Assembly: GCF_002214545.1 (NCBI RefSeq)
Contig: NZ_CP015105.1
Coordinates: 248,001 to 312,000 of the forward strand
Direction: 5' to 3'
Length of the DNA: 64,000 nucleotides
From: Thermococcus thioreducens
GTDB taxonomy: Archaea; Methanobacteriota_B; Thermococci; Thermococcales; Thermococcaceae
The notes beneath the pieces are model-generated. The model saw only the letters and a list, made by a program, of their open reading frames with translations, made no database searches and was not told the DNA's origin. The position numbers and the translations under genes are program-made. The number at the start of each line of letters is the position of its first letter. Position 1 is the first letter of the stretch. Positions 37,247 through 49,833 of the stretch are shown here, in pieces.

Positions 37247-38533
37247 ATGATCAAGCCCCGGGACGAGCTCGGAACCGCTATGACGGATTCTGCCCAGAAG
37301 ATACTCCTCCTCGGAAGCGGTGAACTGGGAAAGGAGATAGCCATCGAGGCCCAGAGGCTCGGCGTTGAAGTCATCGCCGTTGACCGCTACGCCAACGCTC
37401 CGGCCATGCAGGTCGCCCACCGCTCCTACGTTGGAGACATGCGTAAGGCTGACTTCCTCTTCTCGGTCGTAGAGAGGGAAAAGCCCGACGCGATAATCCC
37501 TGAGATAGAGGCCATAAACCTCGACGCCCTCTTCGAGCTGGAGAAGGAGTATTTCGTCGTTCCCAATGCAAGGGCAACGTGGATAGCCATGCACCGCGAG
37601 AGGACGAGGGAGACCCTCGCGAAGGAAGCCAAAGTTCCCACTTCACGCTACGCCTACGCCACCACTCTCGACGAGCTCTACGAGGCCTGTGAGAGAATAG
37701 GCTACCCCTGCCACACCAAGGCCATAATGAGCTCCTCAGGTAAGGGTTCTTACTTCGTTAAGGGACCGGAGGATGTTCCAAAGGCCTGGGAGGAGGCCAA
37801 GAAGAAGGCCCGCGGCAGCGCCGACAAGATAATCGTTGAAGAGCACATTGAGTTTGACATTGAGATAACCGAGCTTGCCGTCAGACACTACGACGAGAAC
37901 GGTGAAATCGTCACGACCTTCCCGAAGCCGGTCGGCCACTACCAGATTGACGGGGACTATCATTCCAGCTGGCAGCCGGCGGAGATAAGTGAAAAGGCCG
38001 AACGCGAGGTTTACAGGATAGCCAAGCGCATTACCGACGTACTTGGCGGCCTCGGCCTCTTTGGCGTCGAGATGTTCGTGAAGGGAGATAAGGTTTATGC
38101 CAACGAGGTCTCGCCGAGGCCCCACGACACGGGCATGGTGACTTTAGCCTCCCATCCAACGGGCTTCTCCGAGTTCGGGCTTCACCTCAGAGCGGTTTTG
38201 GGACTTCCCATTCCCGGCGAGTGGGTTGAAGACTACCGCCTGTTCCCAATCCTAACGCCCGCCGCCACCCACGTCATCAAGGCCAACGGCTCCGGCTACT
38301 CCCCACGTTTCCGCGGGCTGGCTAGGGCTTTAAGCGTTCCGAACGCAACTGTGAGGCTCTTTGGAAAGCCTGAGGCGTATCCGGGCAGAAGGCTCGGGGT
38401 TGTGCTCGCGTGGGATAAGGATGTGGGGGAGGCAAGGAGGCGTGCCGAGCTGGTGGCACACACGGTTGAGCTTAGAACCCGGGGTTCGGGGTGGCACTCC
38501 CAGGACTACGAGAGGAGAAAACACCTCATTTGA
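37247..38533 (+). CDS. purT: Formate-dependent GAR transformylase
   Basis: The start is ATG 37247, with GGGGTGAT upstream (GTG 37238 and ATG 37241 lie in that RBS). The 428-residue ATP-grasp enzyme formylates GAR using formate and ATP. Motifs: LLGSGELGKEIAIEAQRLG, then KAIMSSSGKGSYFVKGPEDV and IIVEEHIEFDIEITELAVRH, and EVSPRPHDTGMVTLASH near the metal site. It replaces folate-dependent PurN. It shares its promoter region with purM. Confidence 0.96.
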   Translation: MIKPRDELGTAMTDSAQKILLLGSGELGKEIAIEAQRLGVEVIAVDRYANAPAMQVAHRSYVGDMRKADFLFSVVEREKPDAIIPEIEAINLDALFELEKEYFVVPNARATWIAMHRERTRETLAKEAKVPTSRYAYATTLDELYEACERIGYPCHTKAIMSSSGKGSYFVKGPEDVPKAWEEAKKKARGSADKIIVEEHIEFDIEITELAVRHYDENGEIVTTFPKPVGHYQIDGDYHSSWQPAEISEKAEREVYRIAKRITDVLGGLGLFGVEMFVKGDKVYANEVSPRPHDTGMVTLASHPTGFSEFGLHLRAVLGLPIPGEWVEDYRLFPILTPAATHVIKANGSGYSPRFRGLARALSVPNATVRLFGKPEAYPGRRLGVVLAWDKDVGEARRRAELVAHTVELRTRGSGWHSQDYERRKHLI

Positions 38534-38663
38534 TTAACACCTTGTTACAGTTCGACGGAAAAAGGAAAGATTTAAAAGGACTAAAATGTTCCAAAATGTG
38601 GCCTTGAATCAGGTGTTTCTAAAATAAAGTGAGGATTGAATAAGAGATTGTCCTGATGCGGGC

Positions 38664-39095
38664 CTATGCCCGCATCCTTTCCCTGTACTCTTCAAGCTTC
38701 TCCCTCAGCTTCTCGTCCTTTACCGCGAGGATCTCCACTGCAAGCAGTGCGGCGTTTTTGCCGTTGTCTATACCAACCGTTGCCACGGGGACACCAGGGG
38801 GGAGCTGGGCTATGCTCAGGAGGGCGTCGAGACCGTTGAGCTTGGCCGAAACGGGAACTCCGATGACGGGCTTGACGGTGTGGGCCGCTATAACTCCCGG
38901 TAAGGCTGCGCTCAGTCCGGCGATGGCTATGAAAACGTCGTAGTCCTTCTTCGCCAGCTCCTCAACCTTCTTCGGGTTCCTGTGGGCCGAGGCGACCTCA
39001 ACGTCGTACTCAACGCCAAACTCCTCGAGAACCTTCGTAACCTTCTCAGCTATATGGGAATCGCTCTTGCTTCCCATCACCACGAGCACCTTCAT
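38664..39095 (-). CDS. purE: N5-CAIR mutase or AIR carboxylase
   Basis: The start is ATG 39095, five bases after GGTGA, giving 143 residues. Motifs: [46 protein letters not shown] and [16 protein letters not shown]-like [17 protein letters not shown]. No purK is in the window, so it is unclear whether it works as a mutase on N5-CAIR or carboxylates AIR directly. It is divergent from purD. Confidence 0.95.
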   Translation of the reverse strand: MKVLVVMGSKSDSHIAEKVTKVLEEFGVEYDVEVASAHRNPKKVEELAKKDYDVFIAIAGLSAALPGVIAAHTVKPVIGVPVSAKLNGLDALLSIAQLPPGVPVATVGIDNGKNAALLAVEILAVKDEKLREKLEEYRERMRA

Positions 39096-39124
39096 GGACT
39101 TCACCGGATTGAGTTCCTCTTGAC

Positions 39125-39170
39125 CTTTATAAATTTTGCCATTTTAATGTAAAAACAAAGCTTAAAAACT
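39125..39170. promoter_or_regulatory. Divergent purE/purD promoter region with the shared purine element
   Basis: The minus strand reads AAATTTATAAAGG (39134-39125 region) for purE and the plus strand AAGCTTAAAAACTT (39158-39171) for purD. Between them is TTTGCCATTTTAATG (39135-39149), a copy of TTTGCCATnnnnnTG. It continues TAAAAACAAAGCTTAAAAAC, closely like the purL upstream region. Confidence 0.55.
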
Positions 39171-39200
39171 TAAGTTTTTGACAAATATATGGTGAAGCTC

Positions 39201-40517
39201 ATGAAGGTTCTGCTCGTTGGAGGCGGCGGTAGGGAGAACGCCATCGGTGAGGCGCTCGTGAGGAGCGGTGCCGAGCTGTACGTCATCTCAAAGCACAGGA
39301 ACCCCGGACTGGCCAGGCTTGCAAGGGGCTACGGACTGGCTGATGAAACGGATGTTGAGAAAGTCCTCGAACTCGCTCGGAAATGGGGGATAGAACTTGC
39401 CTTCATAGGCCCGGAGGCGCCTCTTGAGAAGGGTATAGTCGATTCCTTTGAGCGTGAGGGCATCCCGGCGGTTGGGCCGACTAAGGATGCCGCCCGGATT
39501 GAGACCAACAAGGCCTTCGCCCGCTCCCTCATGGAGGAATATGAGATTCCTGGTAGGAAGCTTTTCAAGGTTTTTGAAGACGTCTCAGAGATGCGCTCGT
39601 GGATAGACGACTTCGGAGGGCCCGTCGTTGTGAAGCCCCTTGGTCTGACCGGCGGAAAGGGCGTTAAGGTCGTTGGCTACCAGCTGCGGGACAACGAGGA
39701 GGCCAAGGCTTACGCTGAGGAGCTCATCAGAAAGGACGGAAAGGTTCTGATTGAAGAAAGAACCGACGGCGTTGAGTTCACCTTCCAGGTCTTCACGGAC
39801 GGGAAGAGGGTAATCCCAATGCCCCTCGCCCAGGACTACCCCCACGCCTACGAGGACGATAGGGGCCCCATTACCGGCGGCATGGGCTCTTACTCATGCG
39901 GGAACCACCTGCTCCCTTTTGTCACACGTGAGGACTACAAGAAGGCCCTTGAAACACTCAAGGCGACCGTTGAAGCCATGCGGAAGAACGGAACGCCCTA
40001 CCGGGGAATCCTCTACGGCCAGTTCATGCTCTCCAAAGACGGGCCAGTTCTCATAGAGTACAACGCCCGATTCGGCGACCCGGAAGCAATGAACGTCCTC
40101 CCCCTCCTGAAGACGAGCCTGGTTGATATCGCAGAGGGAATCGTGGACGGCAGCCTTGGAAAGGCAGAATTCGAGAAAAAGGCAACGGTCGTCAAATATT
40201 TGGCCCCAAAGGGCTATCCTCTGAACCCAATTAAGGGAGTTAGAGTTCAGGTGGACGAGGAGGCCATAGTCGAAGCCGGGGCAAGGATCTACTACGCCTC
40301 CATTGACGAGAACTTCACTCTCCTCGGCTCGCGTGCCATAGCGGTCGTTGGAATTGCGGATACTCTTGAAGAGGCGGGGAGAATAGCCGAGAAAGCCGTC
40401 CCCCACGTTAAGGGCGAGCTCTTCTACCGGGGAGACGTTGGAACGAGGGAGAGCGTTGAGAAGAGGATCAGGCTGATGAAAGAGCTCGGAAAGGATTTCG
40501 AGCCGAATTCATGCTGA
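39201..40517 (+). CDS. purD: Phosphoribosylamine-glycine ligase
   Basis: The start is ATG 39201 (GGTGAAGCTC upstream), giving 438 residues. This ATP-grasp enzyme makes GAR. Motifs: LLVGGGGRENAIGEALVRSG at the N-terminus, VVKPLGLTGGKGVKVVGY near 140, DYPHAYEDDRGPITGGMGSY near 215 and EYNARFGDPEAMNVLPLL near 285. The purP gene follows after 10 bases, starting a run of tightly packed pur genes. Confidence 0.96.
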   Translation: MKVLLVGGGGRENAIGEALVRSGAELYVISKHRNPGLARLARGYGLADETDVEKVLELARKWGIELAFIGPEAPLEKGIVDSFEREGIPAVGPTKDAARIETNKAFARSLMEEYEIPGRKLFKVFEDVSEMRSWIDDFGGPVVVKPLGLTGGKGVKVVGYQLRDNEEAKAYAEELIRKDGKVLIEERTDGVEFTFQVFTDGKRVIPMPLAQDYPHAYEDDRGPITGGMGSYSCGNHLLPFVTREDYKKALETLKATVEAMRKNGTPYRGILYGQFMLSKDGPVLIEYNARFGDPEAMNVLPLLKTSLVDIAEGIVDGSLGKAEFEKKATVVKYLAPKGYPLNPIKGVRVQVDEEAIVEAGARIYYASIDENFTLLGSRAIAVVGIADTLEEAGRIAEKAVPHVKGELFYRGDVGTRESVEKRIRLMKELGKDFEPNSC

Positions 40518-40527
40518 GGTGGTCCGG

Positions 40528-41670
40528 ATGATAAGCCGTGAGGAGATTTTGAGCGTTCTCGAAAGCTATAATCCGGAGAAAATCACCGTTGGAGTAATAG
40601 GGAGCCACTCCGCGCTGGACATAGGAGATGGAGCAAAGGAAGAGGGCCTTCCCGTATTGGTGGTTGCCCAGAGGGGCAGGCACAGGACCTACGCCGAGTA
40701 CTTCAAGCTGAGGAAGACGAGGGACGGTCTGACCAAGGGCTTCATCGACGAGGTTGTTGTCCTTGAGAAGTTTGCCCAAATCATCGACGTTCAGGACGAG
40801 CTGGTAAAGAGGAACGTCATCTTCGTGCCAAACCGCTCCTTTGTGGTCTACACCGGCATTGACAGGGTGGAGAATGACTTCCGCGTCCCGCTCTTCGGGA
40901 GCAGAAATTTACTCAGAAGCGAGGAGAGGGGCGAGGAGAAGAGCTACTACTGGCTCCTTGAGAGGGCTGGGCTTCCTTACCCTGAACCCGTTAAACCAGA
41001 AGAGATTGACGAGGTCGGTCTCGTCATCGTCAAGCTTCCCCATGCCAAGAAGAGGCTTGAGCGCGGCTTCTTCACGGCTGCAAGCTACAAGGAGTTCCGC
41101 GAGAAGGCTGAGAAGCTCATCAAGCTCGGTGTAATCACCGAGGAAGACCTTTCCAAAGCGAGGATCGAGCGCTACATCATCGGCCCGGTCTTCAACTTCG
41201 ACTTCTTCTACTCGCCGATCGACGGGGAGATAGAGCTTTTGGGCATAGACTGGCGCTTCGAGACCAGCCTGGACGGCCATGTTCGCCTGCCTGCTCACCA
41301 GCAGCTCACCCTTCCGGAGCACCAGTTCGAGCCCGAGTACACCGTAACCGGCCATGCCTCTTCAACCCTCAGGGAGTCCCTCCTTGAGAAGGTCTTCGAC
41401 ATGGCCGAGAGCTACGTGAAGGCAACCCAAAAGTACTATCCGCCGGGAATCATCGGGCCCTTCACGCTCCAGACGGCCGTTGATAAAGACCTGAACTTCT
41501 ACATCTACGACGTGGCGCCGAGAACGGGCGGCGGAACCAACATCCACATGGCGGTGGGTCACCCCTACGGCAACGCCCTCTGGAGGAGGCCGATGAGCAC
41601 AGGAAGGAGAGTTGCCCTTGAGATTAAGCGCGCGATAGAGCTGGACGAGCTTGAGAAGGTCGTCACGTGA
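40528..41670 (+). CDS. purP: PurP-family formate-dependent AICAR ligase (first of two)
   Basis: The start is ATG 40528 after GAGGTGG, giving 380 residues. PurP makes FAICAR from AICAR, formate and ATP, replacing PurH formyltransferase in archaea. Motifs: VGVIGSHSALDIGDGAKEEG, LVVAQRGRHRTYAEYF, VPNRSFVVYTGIDRVENDF, and VAPRTGGGTNIHMAVGHPY near residue 330. It is about 50 residues longer than the second PurP at 46448. Which paralogue is the main FAICAR synthetase cannot be told here. Confidence 0.9.
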   Translation: MISREEILSVLESYNPEKITVGVIGSHSALDIGDGAKEEGLPVLVVAQRGRHRTYAEYFKLRKTRDGLTKGFIDEVVVLEKFAQIIDVQDELVKRNVIFVPNRSFVVYTGIDRVENDFRVPLFGSRNLLRSEERGEEKSYYWLLERAGLPYPEPVKPEEIDEVGLVIVKLPHAKKRLERGFFTAASYKEFREKAEKLIKLGVITEEDLSKARIERYIIGPVFNFDFFYSPIDGEIELLGIDWRFETSLDGHVRLPAHQQLTLPEHQFEPEYTVTGHASSTLRESLLEKVFDMAESYVKATQKYYPPGIIGPFTLQTAVDKDLNFYIYDVAPRTGGGTNIHMAVGHPYGNALWRRPMSTGRRVALEIKRAIELDELEKVVT

Positions 41671-41680
41671 GGTGGTACTC

Positions 41681-41923
41681 ATGAGATGGAAGGTTACCGT
41701 CATCGTCCGCCTCAAGGAAGGCCTCAACGACCCGGAAGGGAGGGTTATAGGAAACGCCCTCAGGAACCTCGGCTACGCGGTTGAAAACCTCAGGGTTCCC
41801 AAGTACTTCGAGTTCGAGCTGGAGAGCGAAGAGCCCGAGCGGGAAGTGGAGGAGATGTGCAGAAGGCTCCTCGCTAACCCGCTCGTCCACAACTACGAGT
41901 ACAGCATCGAGCCGGTGAGCTGA
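41681..41923 (+). CDS. purS: FGAM synthetase small subunit
   Basis: The start is ATG 41681 after GGTGGTACTC, giving 80 residues. It begins [20 protein letters not shown] and ends [14 protein letters not shown], the standard PurS pattern. PurS bridges the PurQ glutaminase and the PurL synthetase. purQ begins two bases after its stop. Confidence 0.95.
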   Translation: MRWKVTVIVRLKEGLNDPEGRVIGNALRNLGYAVENLRVPKYFEFELESEEPEREVEEMCRRLLANPLVHNYEYSIEPVS

Positions 41924-41924
41924 G

Positions 41925-42596
41925 ATGGTTCGCTTTGCAGTGGTGGTGTTTCCGGGAACCAACTGCGACTTTGAGACCGAGAGGGCCATAAGAAATGCTG
42001 GAGGAAAAGCGGAGCGCGTCTGGTATAAAGCAAATCTCAAGGACTTTGATGGAGTTGTTTTGCCCGGGGGATTCAGCTACGCCGATTACCTCCGCGCTGG
42101 AGCTATAGCCGCTCGACAGGAGATAATGGAAGAGGTTAAGGAGTTTGCCCGCGAGGGAAGACCTGTCCTCGGGATATGCAACGGCTTCCAGGTTCTGACG
42201 GAGGCGGGTCTCCTTCCGGGAGCACTGAGGCCGAACAGGATTCCGCGCTTCCTCTGCAGGTGGGTTCATCTCCGCGTTGAAGACATCCAGACGCCATTCA
42301 CCTCACTATACGAACCCGGTGAGGTTATCAGAATGCCGATAGCCCACGCGGAGGGCAACTACTACGTTGACGACCCATCGAAGGCCAGGGTGGTTTTCCA
42401 GTACAGCGACGAAAAGGGCAACGTAACCGAAAAGGCCAACCCCAACGGCTCGGTTCTCAACATAGCGGCGATAGCCAGCGAGAGGGGCAACGTCCTCGGG
42501 ACCATGCCCCACCCGGAGCGTGCGAGCGACCGCTTTTTAGGCAGTGAAGACGGCTTGAGGCTCTTCAGGAGCATGGTGGAGTGGGCGAAGAAATAA
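41925..42596 (+). CDS. purQ: FGAM synthetase glutaminase subunit
   Basis: The 223-residue class I glutaminase shows [38 protein letters not shown], the nucleophile in [19 protein letters not shown] near residue 87 and HPERAS near the C-terminus. It feeds ammonia to PurL with PurS. The gene order purS-purQ-purL is interrupted after purQ by a protease gene. Confidence 0.96.
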   Translation: MVRFAVVVFPGTNCDFETERAIRNAGGKAERVWYKANLKDFDGVVLPGGFSYADYLRAGAIAARQEIMEEVKEFAREGRPVLGICNGFQVLTEAGLLPGALRPNRIPRFLCRWVHLRVEDIQTPFTSLYEPGEVIRMPIAHAEGNYYVDDPSKARVVFQYSDEKGNVTEKANPNGSVLNIAAIASERGNVLGTMPHPERASDRFLGSEDGLRLFRSMVEWAKK

Positions 42597-42677
42597 TCAC
42601 TACTAACCTTTCGGTTTTTTATACGGAAATATTTAAATACTTTCATTTGTTTTATGTGTCCCGTGGAGGTGTGAATT

Positions 42678-44224
42678 TTGAAAAGTCCACTCTCCAAAAT
42701 CATCCACCAGATCCTACCTCCACTCATAATCATACTACTCCTTTGTACACTTTTTGTGCACAGTATGTGGACTGGACAAAAAGCATTCCTTCAATTAAGT
42801 ATTGTCCCCACATCAGAATGCTTGGATAACATCTGTATTGAGGTAAACCCATACGTTGAACTGACAAACGTCGTCTTTTACCTTGCTGGCTGGGATTCCA
42901 GCAATAGTACACCCTATTCCCAAGAGGTTGAGTCTTACTTTTCCCCCTACAGAAATCACAGGGCAGTGCTTCTCGCCAGAAAAGCCCTGAGAGCGGGCCT
43001 ATCATACGATGCCATCCCTAAGTTTGCGCTGGAGCTGAACTTCACGGAATGGAGCGGGTACCTTATAGGGAGAGTTCATGGAAACAAAAAACTCCTCAAC
43101 GAACTCGCCATGGCCATAAAAGATTTCGCCCAGGACTCGAACTTTTCCACCTTCTACGAGAACCACGAAGCATTTTACAGGGTGCAGATAAGGCTCTTTT
43201 TAAAGGAGAATCCCGATGTCTTTAACATTCCCCACTTTGAGGAGAAGTTCTTTGGAGAGAAATGGAAGCGCTGGGTTTTCGTCCTTCAGCCTCTTGAGGC
43301 ATACTACAGCTACAGCGCTTGGAGAAACAACACCGTTTACGCCTTTCTTGGTGTCTGCTCTTTTTCCAACGGAACGCTCTACTACTGCAGTGCTTCCGCC
43401 CATGAGCTCGCCCACAGCTTCGTTAACCCTGCGGTGGAGAGACACTACTGGGAGTTCAAGAAGTACGAGGAAATGTTCTCACCTGTAAAGAATGTTATGA
43501 CCTCCATGGGATACTCCAGCTGGAAAACCTACCTGGATGAAACCTTTGTTAGGGCTTTCGAGGCCTACTACATACTCGAAACTCAGGATAATCAAAGCGC
43601 CGAGAGGTTCATAGAGAACCAAGAGAGCCTCGGTTTATACCTTGTAGGAAGAGTATACAATGCCTATCTCACAGATTACCTTCGAAACAGAGACAAATAC
43701 CTACCTTCGAGAGCTTTATGCCAGAACTCGCAAGACTCATGGATATCTGGTACAGAGAGGGCTTCTGGAGGAACGTTTCATCGGAACCAACAATCAGAAC
43801 GGTTTTAATTATGTTTAAAACGAAGGGCGTTAAGGTGTATTCTCCGAACCTCTCGGAGAGCACCTACGTGAAAAGCTACGTTAATATGCTTGAGAAGGCT
43901 GGATTTGAGGTGACGTTCACGAGCGGTCTTGAGAGTGGCAATCTGATTGTCCTTGCACCGCTAAGCTCTCCCGTTGTTCGTGAACTCAACAGGTACGTGG
44001 AGATACAAAGTAACCATGTCGTTCTCAACGGGGTTGAATACTCCAAGGGGATTTTCATCGTCGAAGCTCTGAACAATCCTGAGGGTGGAGGGTACGTCCT
44101 TTTAATAGCAGGATCACCTGACGTGTTCAAGAGGAAGCCCTCCGGAGGTGGGGATGAAAACCTGCTAAACTATCATTACTTTGTCTATATAACGAGCCTT
44201 AAAAGAGCCGTCGCTTTCGGATAA
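42678..44224 (+). pseudogene. DUF4932-like secreted metalloprotease with a -1 frameshift
   Basis: TTG 42678 is the start: GGAGGTG ends six bases upstream and AATATTTAAATAC (42627-42639) is the TATA box. An N-terminal membrane anchor or signal (PPLIIILLLCTLFVHSM) is followed by a polar domain with ASAHELAHSFVNP, the HExxH-like HELAH zinc motif, near residue 245, and a downstream Glu in DETFVRAFEAYY. The frame breaks at 43704-43707. One more T would join it to FESFMPELARLMDIWYREGF and the rest of a ~515-residue protein ending at 44224. It splits purQ from purL and looks like an insertion. Confidence 0.72.
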
Positions 44225-44231
44225 TCTTTTG

Positions 44232-44266
44232 TTTGCCATTTTTCTGTCAAAATAAACCTTAAAAAC
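44232..44266 (+). promoter_or_regulatory. purL promoter with the shared purine element
   Basis: TTTGCCATTTTTCTG (44232-44246) is followed by TCAAAATAAACCTTAAAAAC with the TATA box ACCTTAAAAAC (44256-44266). The run matches the purE/purD promoter region at most positions over 35 bases. Confidence 0.55.
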
Positions 44267-44309
44267 AAAACTTTTTTACACTAATTCGTCAATTAATGGA
44301 GGGTTCACG

Positions 44310-47443
<3,134 letters not shown>

Positions 47444-47466
47444 AACTGTCTAATTCCCGCTCGGAT

Positions 47467-47478
47467 AGGTTTATAAAT
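47467..47478 (+). promoter_or_regulatory. TATA box of guaAb
   Basis: GGTTTATAAATT is a near-consensus TATA box about 40 bases upstream of ATG 47512. The shared TTTGCCAT pattern is not present in this promoter. Confidence 0.6.
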
Positions 47479-47511
47479 TAGCACTCACATGTTGGCAAAA
47501 AGGTGGTGCTC

Positions 47512-48435
47512 ATGTGGGAGAGGTTCATCGAGGAGAAGGTTGAGGAGATAAGGAAGACGGTCGGCGATAGTAGGGCAATAATAGCACTCTCCGGAGGCGT
47601 TGACAGCTCGGTAGCTGCGGTGCTTGCCCACAAGGCCATAGGAGATAGACTCCACGCGGTCTTTGTCAACACCGGCTTCATGAGGAAGGGCGAACCTGAA
47701 TTCGTCGTCAAGACCTTCAGGGACGAGTTCGGTCTCAACCTGCACTACGTCGATGCCGGCGAGAGGTTCTTCAGTGGGCTTAAGGGTGTCACCGACCCCG
47801 AGGAGAAGAGGAAGATAATCGGCAGGGTCTTCATCGAGGTCTTTGAGGATGTCGCGAGAAAGATTGACGCCGGGTTCCTCATCCAGGGTACAATCGCCCC
47901 GGACTGGATAGAGAGTAAGGGCAAGATCAAAAGCCACCACAACGTTGGAGGCCTTCCAGAGAGGCTCAACCTCAAGCTGATAGAGCCGCTCCGCGACCTC
48001 TACAAGGACGAGGTCAGAGAGCTGGGTAAGGAACTCGGTCTGCCGGAGAATATATACAACAGGATGCCCTTCCCAGGGCCGGGGTTGGCGGTTAGGGTTC
48101 TTGGTGAGGTTACTCCGGAGAAGGTCGCCATCGTTAGAGAGGCGAACGCGATAGTCGAGGAGGAGATCGCGAAGGCCGGTTTAAGGCCGTGGCAGGCCTT
48201 TGCCGTTCTGCTGGGAGTGAAGACCGTTGGTGTCCAGGGCGACATAAGGGCCTACAAGGAGACGATCGCCCTCCGCGTCGTTGAGAGCCTCGACGGCATG
48301 ACCGCCAATGCCATGAACGTTCCCTTCGAGGTCCTCCAGAGGATAGCCTTCAGGATAACGAGCGAGATACCCGAGGTTGGAAGGGTGCTCTACGACATCA
48401 CCAACAAGCCTCCGGCGACGATAGAGTTTGAGTGA
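47512..48435 (+). CDS. guaAb: GMP synthetase, ATP pyrophosphatase subunit
   Basis: The start is ATG 47512 (GGTGGTGCTC upstream), giving 307 residues. It activates XMP with ATP and accepts ammonia from GuaAa. Motifs: [20 protein letters not shown] (PP-loop) near residue 25, [20 protein letters not shown] near 125, [16 protein letters not shown] near 185 and the C-terminal [13 protein letters not shown] dimerisation tail. The partner gene lies 0.7 kb downstream beyond a toxin-antitoxin pair. Confidence 0.96.
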   Translation: MWERFIEEKVEEIRKTVGDSRAIIALSGGVDSSVAAVLAHKAIGDRLHAVFVNTGFMRKGEPEFVVKTFRDEFGLNLHYVDAGERFFSGLKGVTDPEEKRKIIGRVFIEVFEDVARKIDAGFLIQGTIAPDWIESKGKIKSHHNVGGLPERLNLKLIEPLRDLYKDEVRELGKELGLPENIYNRMPFPGPGLAVRVLGEVTPEKVAIVREANAIVEEEIAKAGLRPWQAFAVLLGVKTVGVQGDIRAYKETIALRVVESLDGMTANAMNVPFEVLQRIAFRITSEIPEVGRVLYDITNKPPATIEFE

Positions 48436-48478
48436 AAGCTTATTTACCTTCGTTTCCAATTTTTACATGGTGGAGAGT

Positions 48479-48673
48479 ATGGGAGAAATTATCGAAGTGA
48501 TTTACGAAAACGGCGTGCTGAGACCCCTCAAGCCCCTCAAGCTGAAGGAGGGCCAGAGGCTCAGGGTGAGGATTCTGAGTACCGGGCTATCTGGATTCAT
48601 CAAGAGTGTCGAGGGGGAACTTGAAAGACCAGAGGAGGATCCCCTGGAACTCCTGGCAAGGGTGAGGGAGTAG
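48479..48673 (+). CDS. DUF104-type antitoxin
   Basis: The start is ATG 48479 (GGTGGAG upstream; ATG 48467 also in frame), giving 64 residues. It begins GEIIEVIYENGVLRPLKPLK, the standard DUF104 sequence, and ends with an acidic helix. The PIN toxin gene starts two bases after its stop. The pair is wedged between the two GMP synthetase genes. Confidence 0.85.
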   Translation: MGEIIEVIYENGVLRPLKPLKLKEGQRLRVRILSTGLSGFIKSVEGELERPEEDPLELLARVRE

Positions 48674-48675
48674 TC

Positions 48676-49113
48676 ATGAGGTTCGTCGTTGATGCTTCCC
48701 TGCTTATTGACGCTTTCTCCAAATTTAACGAGGAACGGCGAAGGCTTGCGCTGAAGGTCTTTGAAGCGATTGAAGGCCACGAGATCTATGTTCCCAGGAT
48801 ATGCATGATCGAGTTCGTGAACGTCCTGTCTAGATTTACACCGGAGGAAAAGGTCAGAGAGTTCCTGGAGGTTTTCGATTTCTTTAACCTAGTTGGGGAA
48901 AGTGAGTTCTTTGACGAGGCCGTTGAACTGGCCTTCAGGCTTCATTCGAGGGCGGCTGACACCTACTACATTTCAACTGCGATGATTGTTGGAGGCGTTC
49001 TGTTGACCAACGATAAGAGAATGGCAGAGAATGCCAGAGGTTCAGGTGTTGATGTGTATTACATCCTCAAAGAATCCGATCCCTTCTTTAAACTCCTGGA
49101 GGTGGATGAATGA
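48676..49113 (+). CDS. VapC-type PIN-domain toxin
   Basis: The 145-residue protein begins [20 protein letters not shown] and has [31 protein letters not shown] and [10 protein letters not shown], the four acidic positions of PIN nucleases. VapC toxins cut RNA. The frame is intact. Its stop overlaps the start of guaAa (ATGA), so guaAa translation may now depend on this gene being translated. Confidence 0.87.
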   Translation: MRFVVDASLLIDAFSKFNEERRRLALKVFEAIEGHEIYVPRICMIEFVNVLSRFTPEEKVREFLEVFDFFNLVGESEFFDEAVELAFRLHSRAADTYYISTAMIVGGVLLTNDKRMAENARGSGVDVYYILKESDPFFKLLEVDE

Positions 49114-49679
49114 TAGTTATAATGGACAACGGGGGTCAATACGTCCACAGGATTTGGAGGACTCTGAGATACCTCGGCGTCGAGGCGAAGATAATCCCCA
49201 ACACGACGCCGCTTGAGGAAATAAAGGCAATGAAGCCGAAAGGCATCATCTTCTCTGGCGGTCCGGACATCGAGAAGACCGGCAACTGCTCCGCCATCTT
49301 GGAGCACTATGACGAGTTCAACGTTCCAATCCTCGGTATCTGCCTCGGCCACCAGCTCATAGCGAAGCACTTCGGCGGAAAGGTCGGAAGGGGCGAAAAG
49401 GCCGAGTACAGCCTCGTTGAGGTGGAGATACTGGAGGAGAACGATATCTTCCGCGGGCTTCCGAAGAGGCTCAAGGTCTGGGAGAGCCACATGGACGAGG
49501 TAAAGGAGCTTCCTGGGGGCTTCAGACTCCTCGCGATGAGTGAGACCTGCCCGGTCGAGGCAATGAAGCACGAGAGCCTTCCCATCTACGGCGTCCAGTT
49601 CCATCCCGAGGTCGCTCACACGGAGAGGGGGGCGGATATATACCGCAACTTCGCGGAGCTCTGCGGGGGGCTCAGCTAG
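49110..49679 (+). CDS. guaAa: GMP synthetase, glutaminase subunit
   Basis: The 189-residue class I glutaminase begins [20 protein letters not shown] and has [13 protein letters not shown], the nucleophile [13 protein letters not shown] near residue 80 and [13 protein letters not shown] near 170. It supplies ammonia to GuaAb. The 3' end overlaps a candidate antisense C/D box RNA. Confidence 0.96.
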   Translation: MIVIMDNGGQYVHRIWRTLRYLGVEAKIIPNTTPLEEIKAMKPKGIIFSGGPDIEKTGNCSAILEHYDEFNVPILGICLGHQLIAKHFGGKVGRGEKAEYSLVEVEILEENDIFRGLPKRLKVWESHMDEVKELPGGFRLLAMSETCPVEAMKHESLPIYGVQFHPEVAHTERGADIYRNFAELCGGLS

Positions 49680-49727
49680 TCGATCCTTTCGTCATTTTTC
49701 TCGGCAACGGGTTTTCTCATCATCGCT
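49668..49727 (-). ncRNA. Candidate C/D box guide RNA
   Basis: On the minus strand, box C GATGATGA (49724-49717) is followed by a 12-base guide (GAAAACCCGTTG), a D'-like CCGA (49704-49701), five bases, a C'-like ATGACGA (49695-49689), a 13-base guide (AAGGATCGACTAG) and box D CTGA (49675-49672). Box order, spacing and ~57-base size match archaeal C/D sRNAs. The second guide would pair with CTAGTCGATCCTT, which resembles a segment of archaeal 23S rRNA as I remember it. Terminal stem pairing is weak. It overlaps the guaAa 3' end by about 12 bases. Confidence 0.5.
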
Positions 49728-49833
49728 CTCCATCACTTTTAGGTCACCCCTGAAAAGCATTATTGGTTACGACTATAGATTGCAAATCAGAAAACTTTTT
49801 AAAATTTCTGCACTTACTCTTTATGGTGATAGC

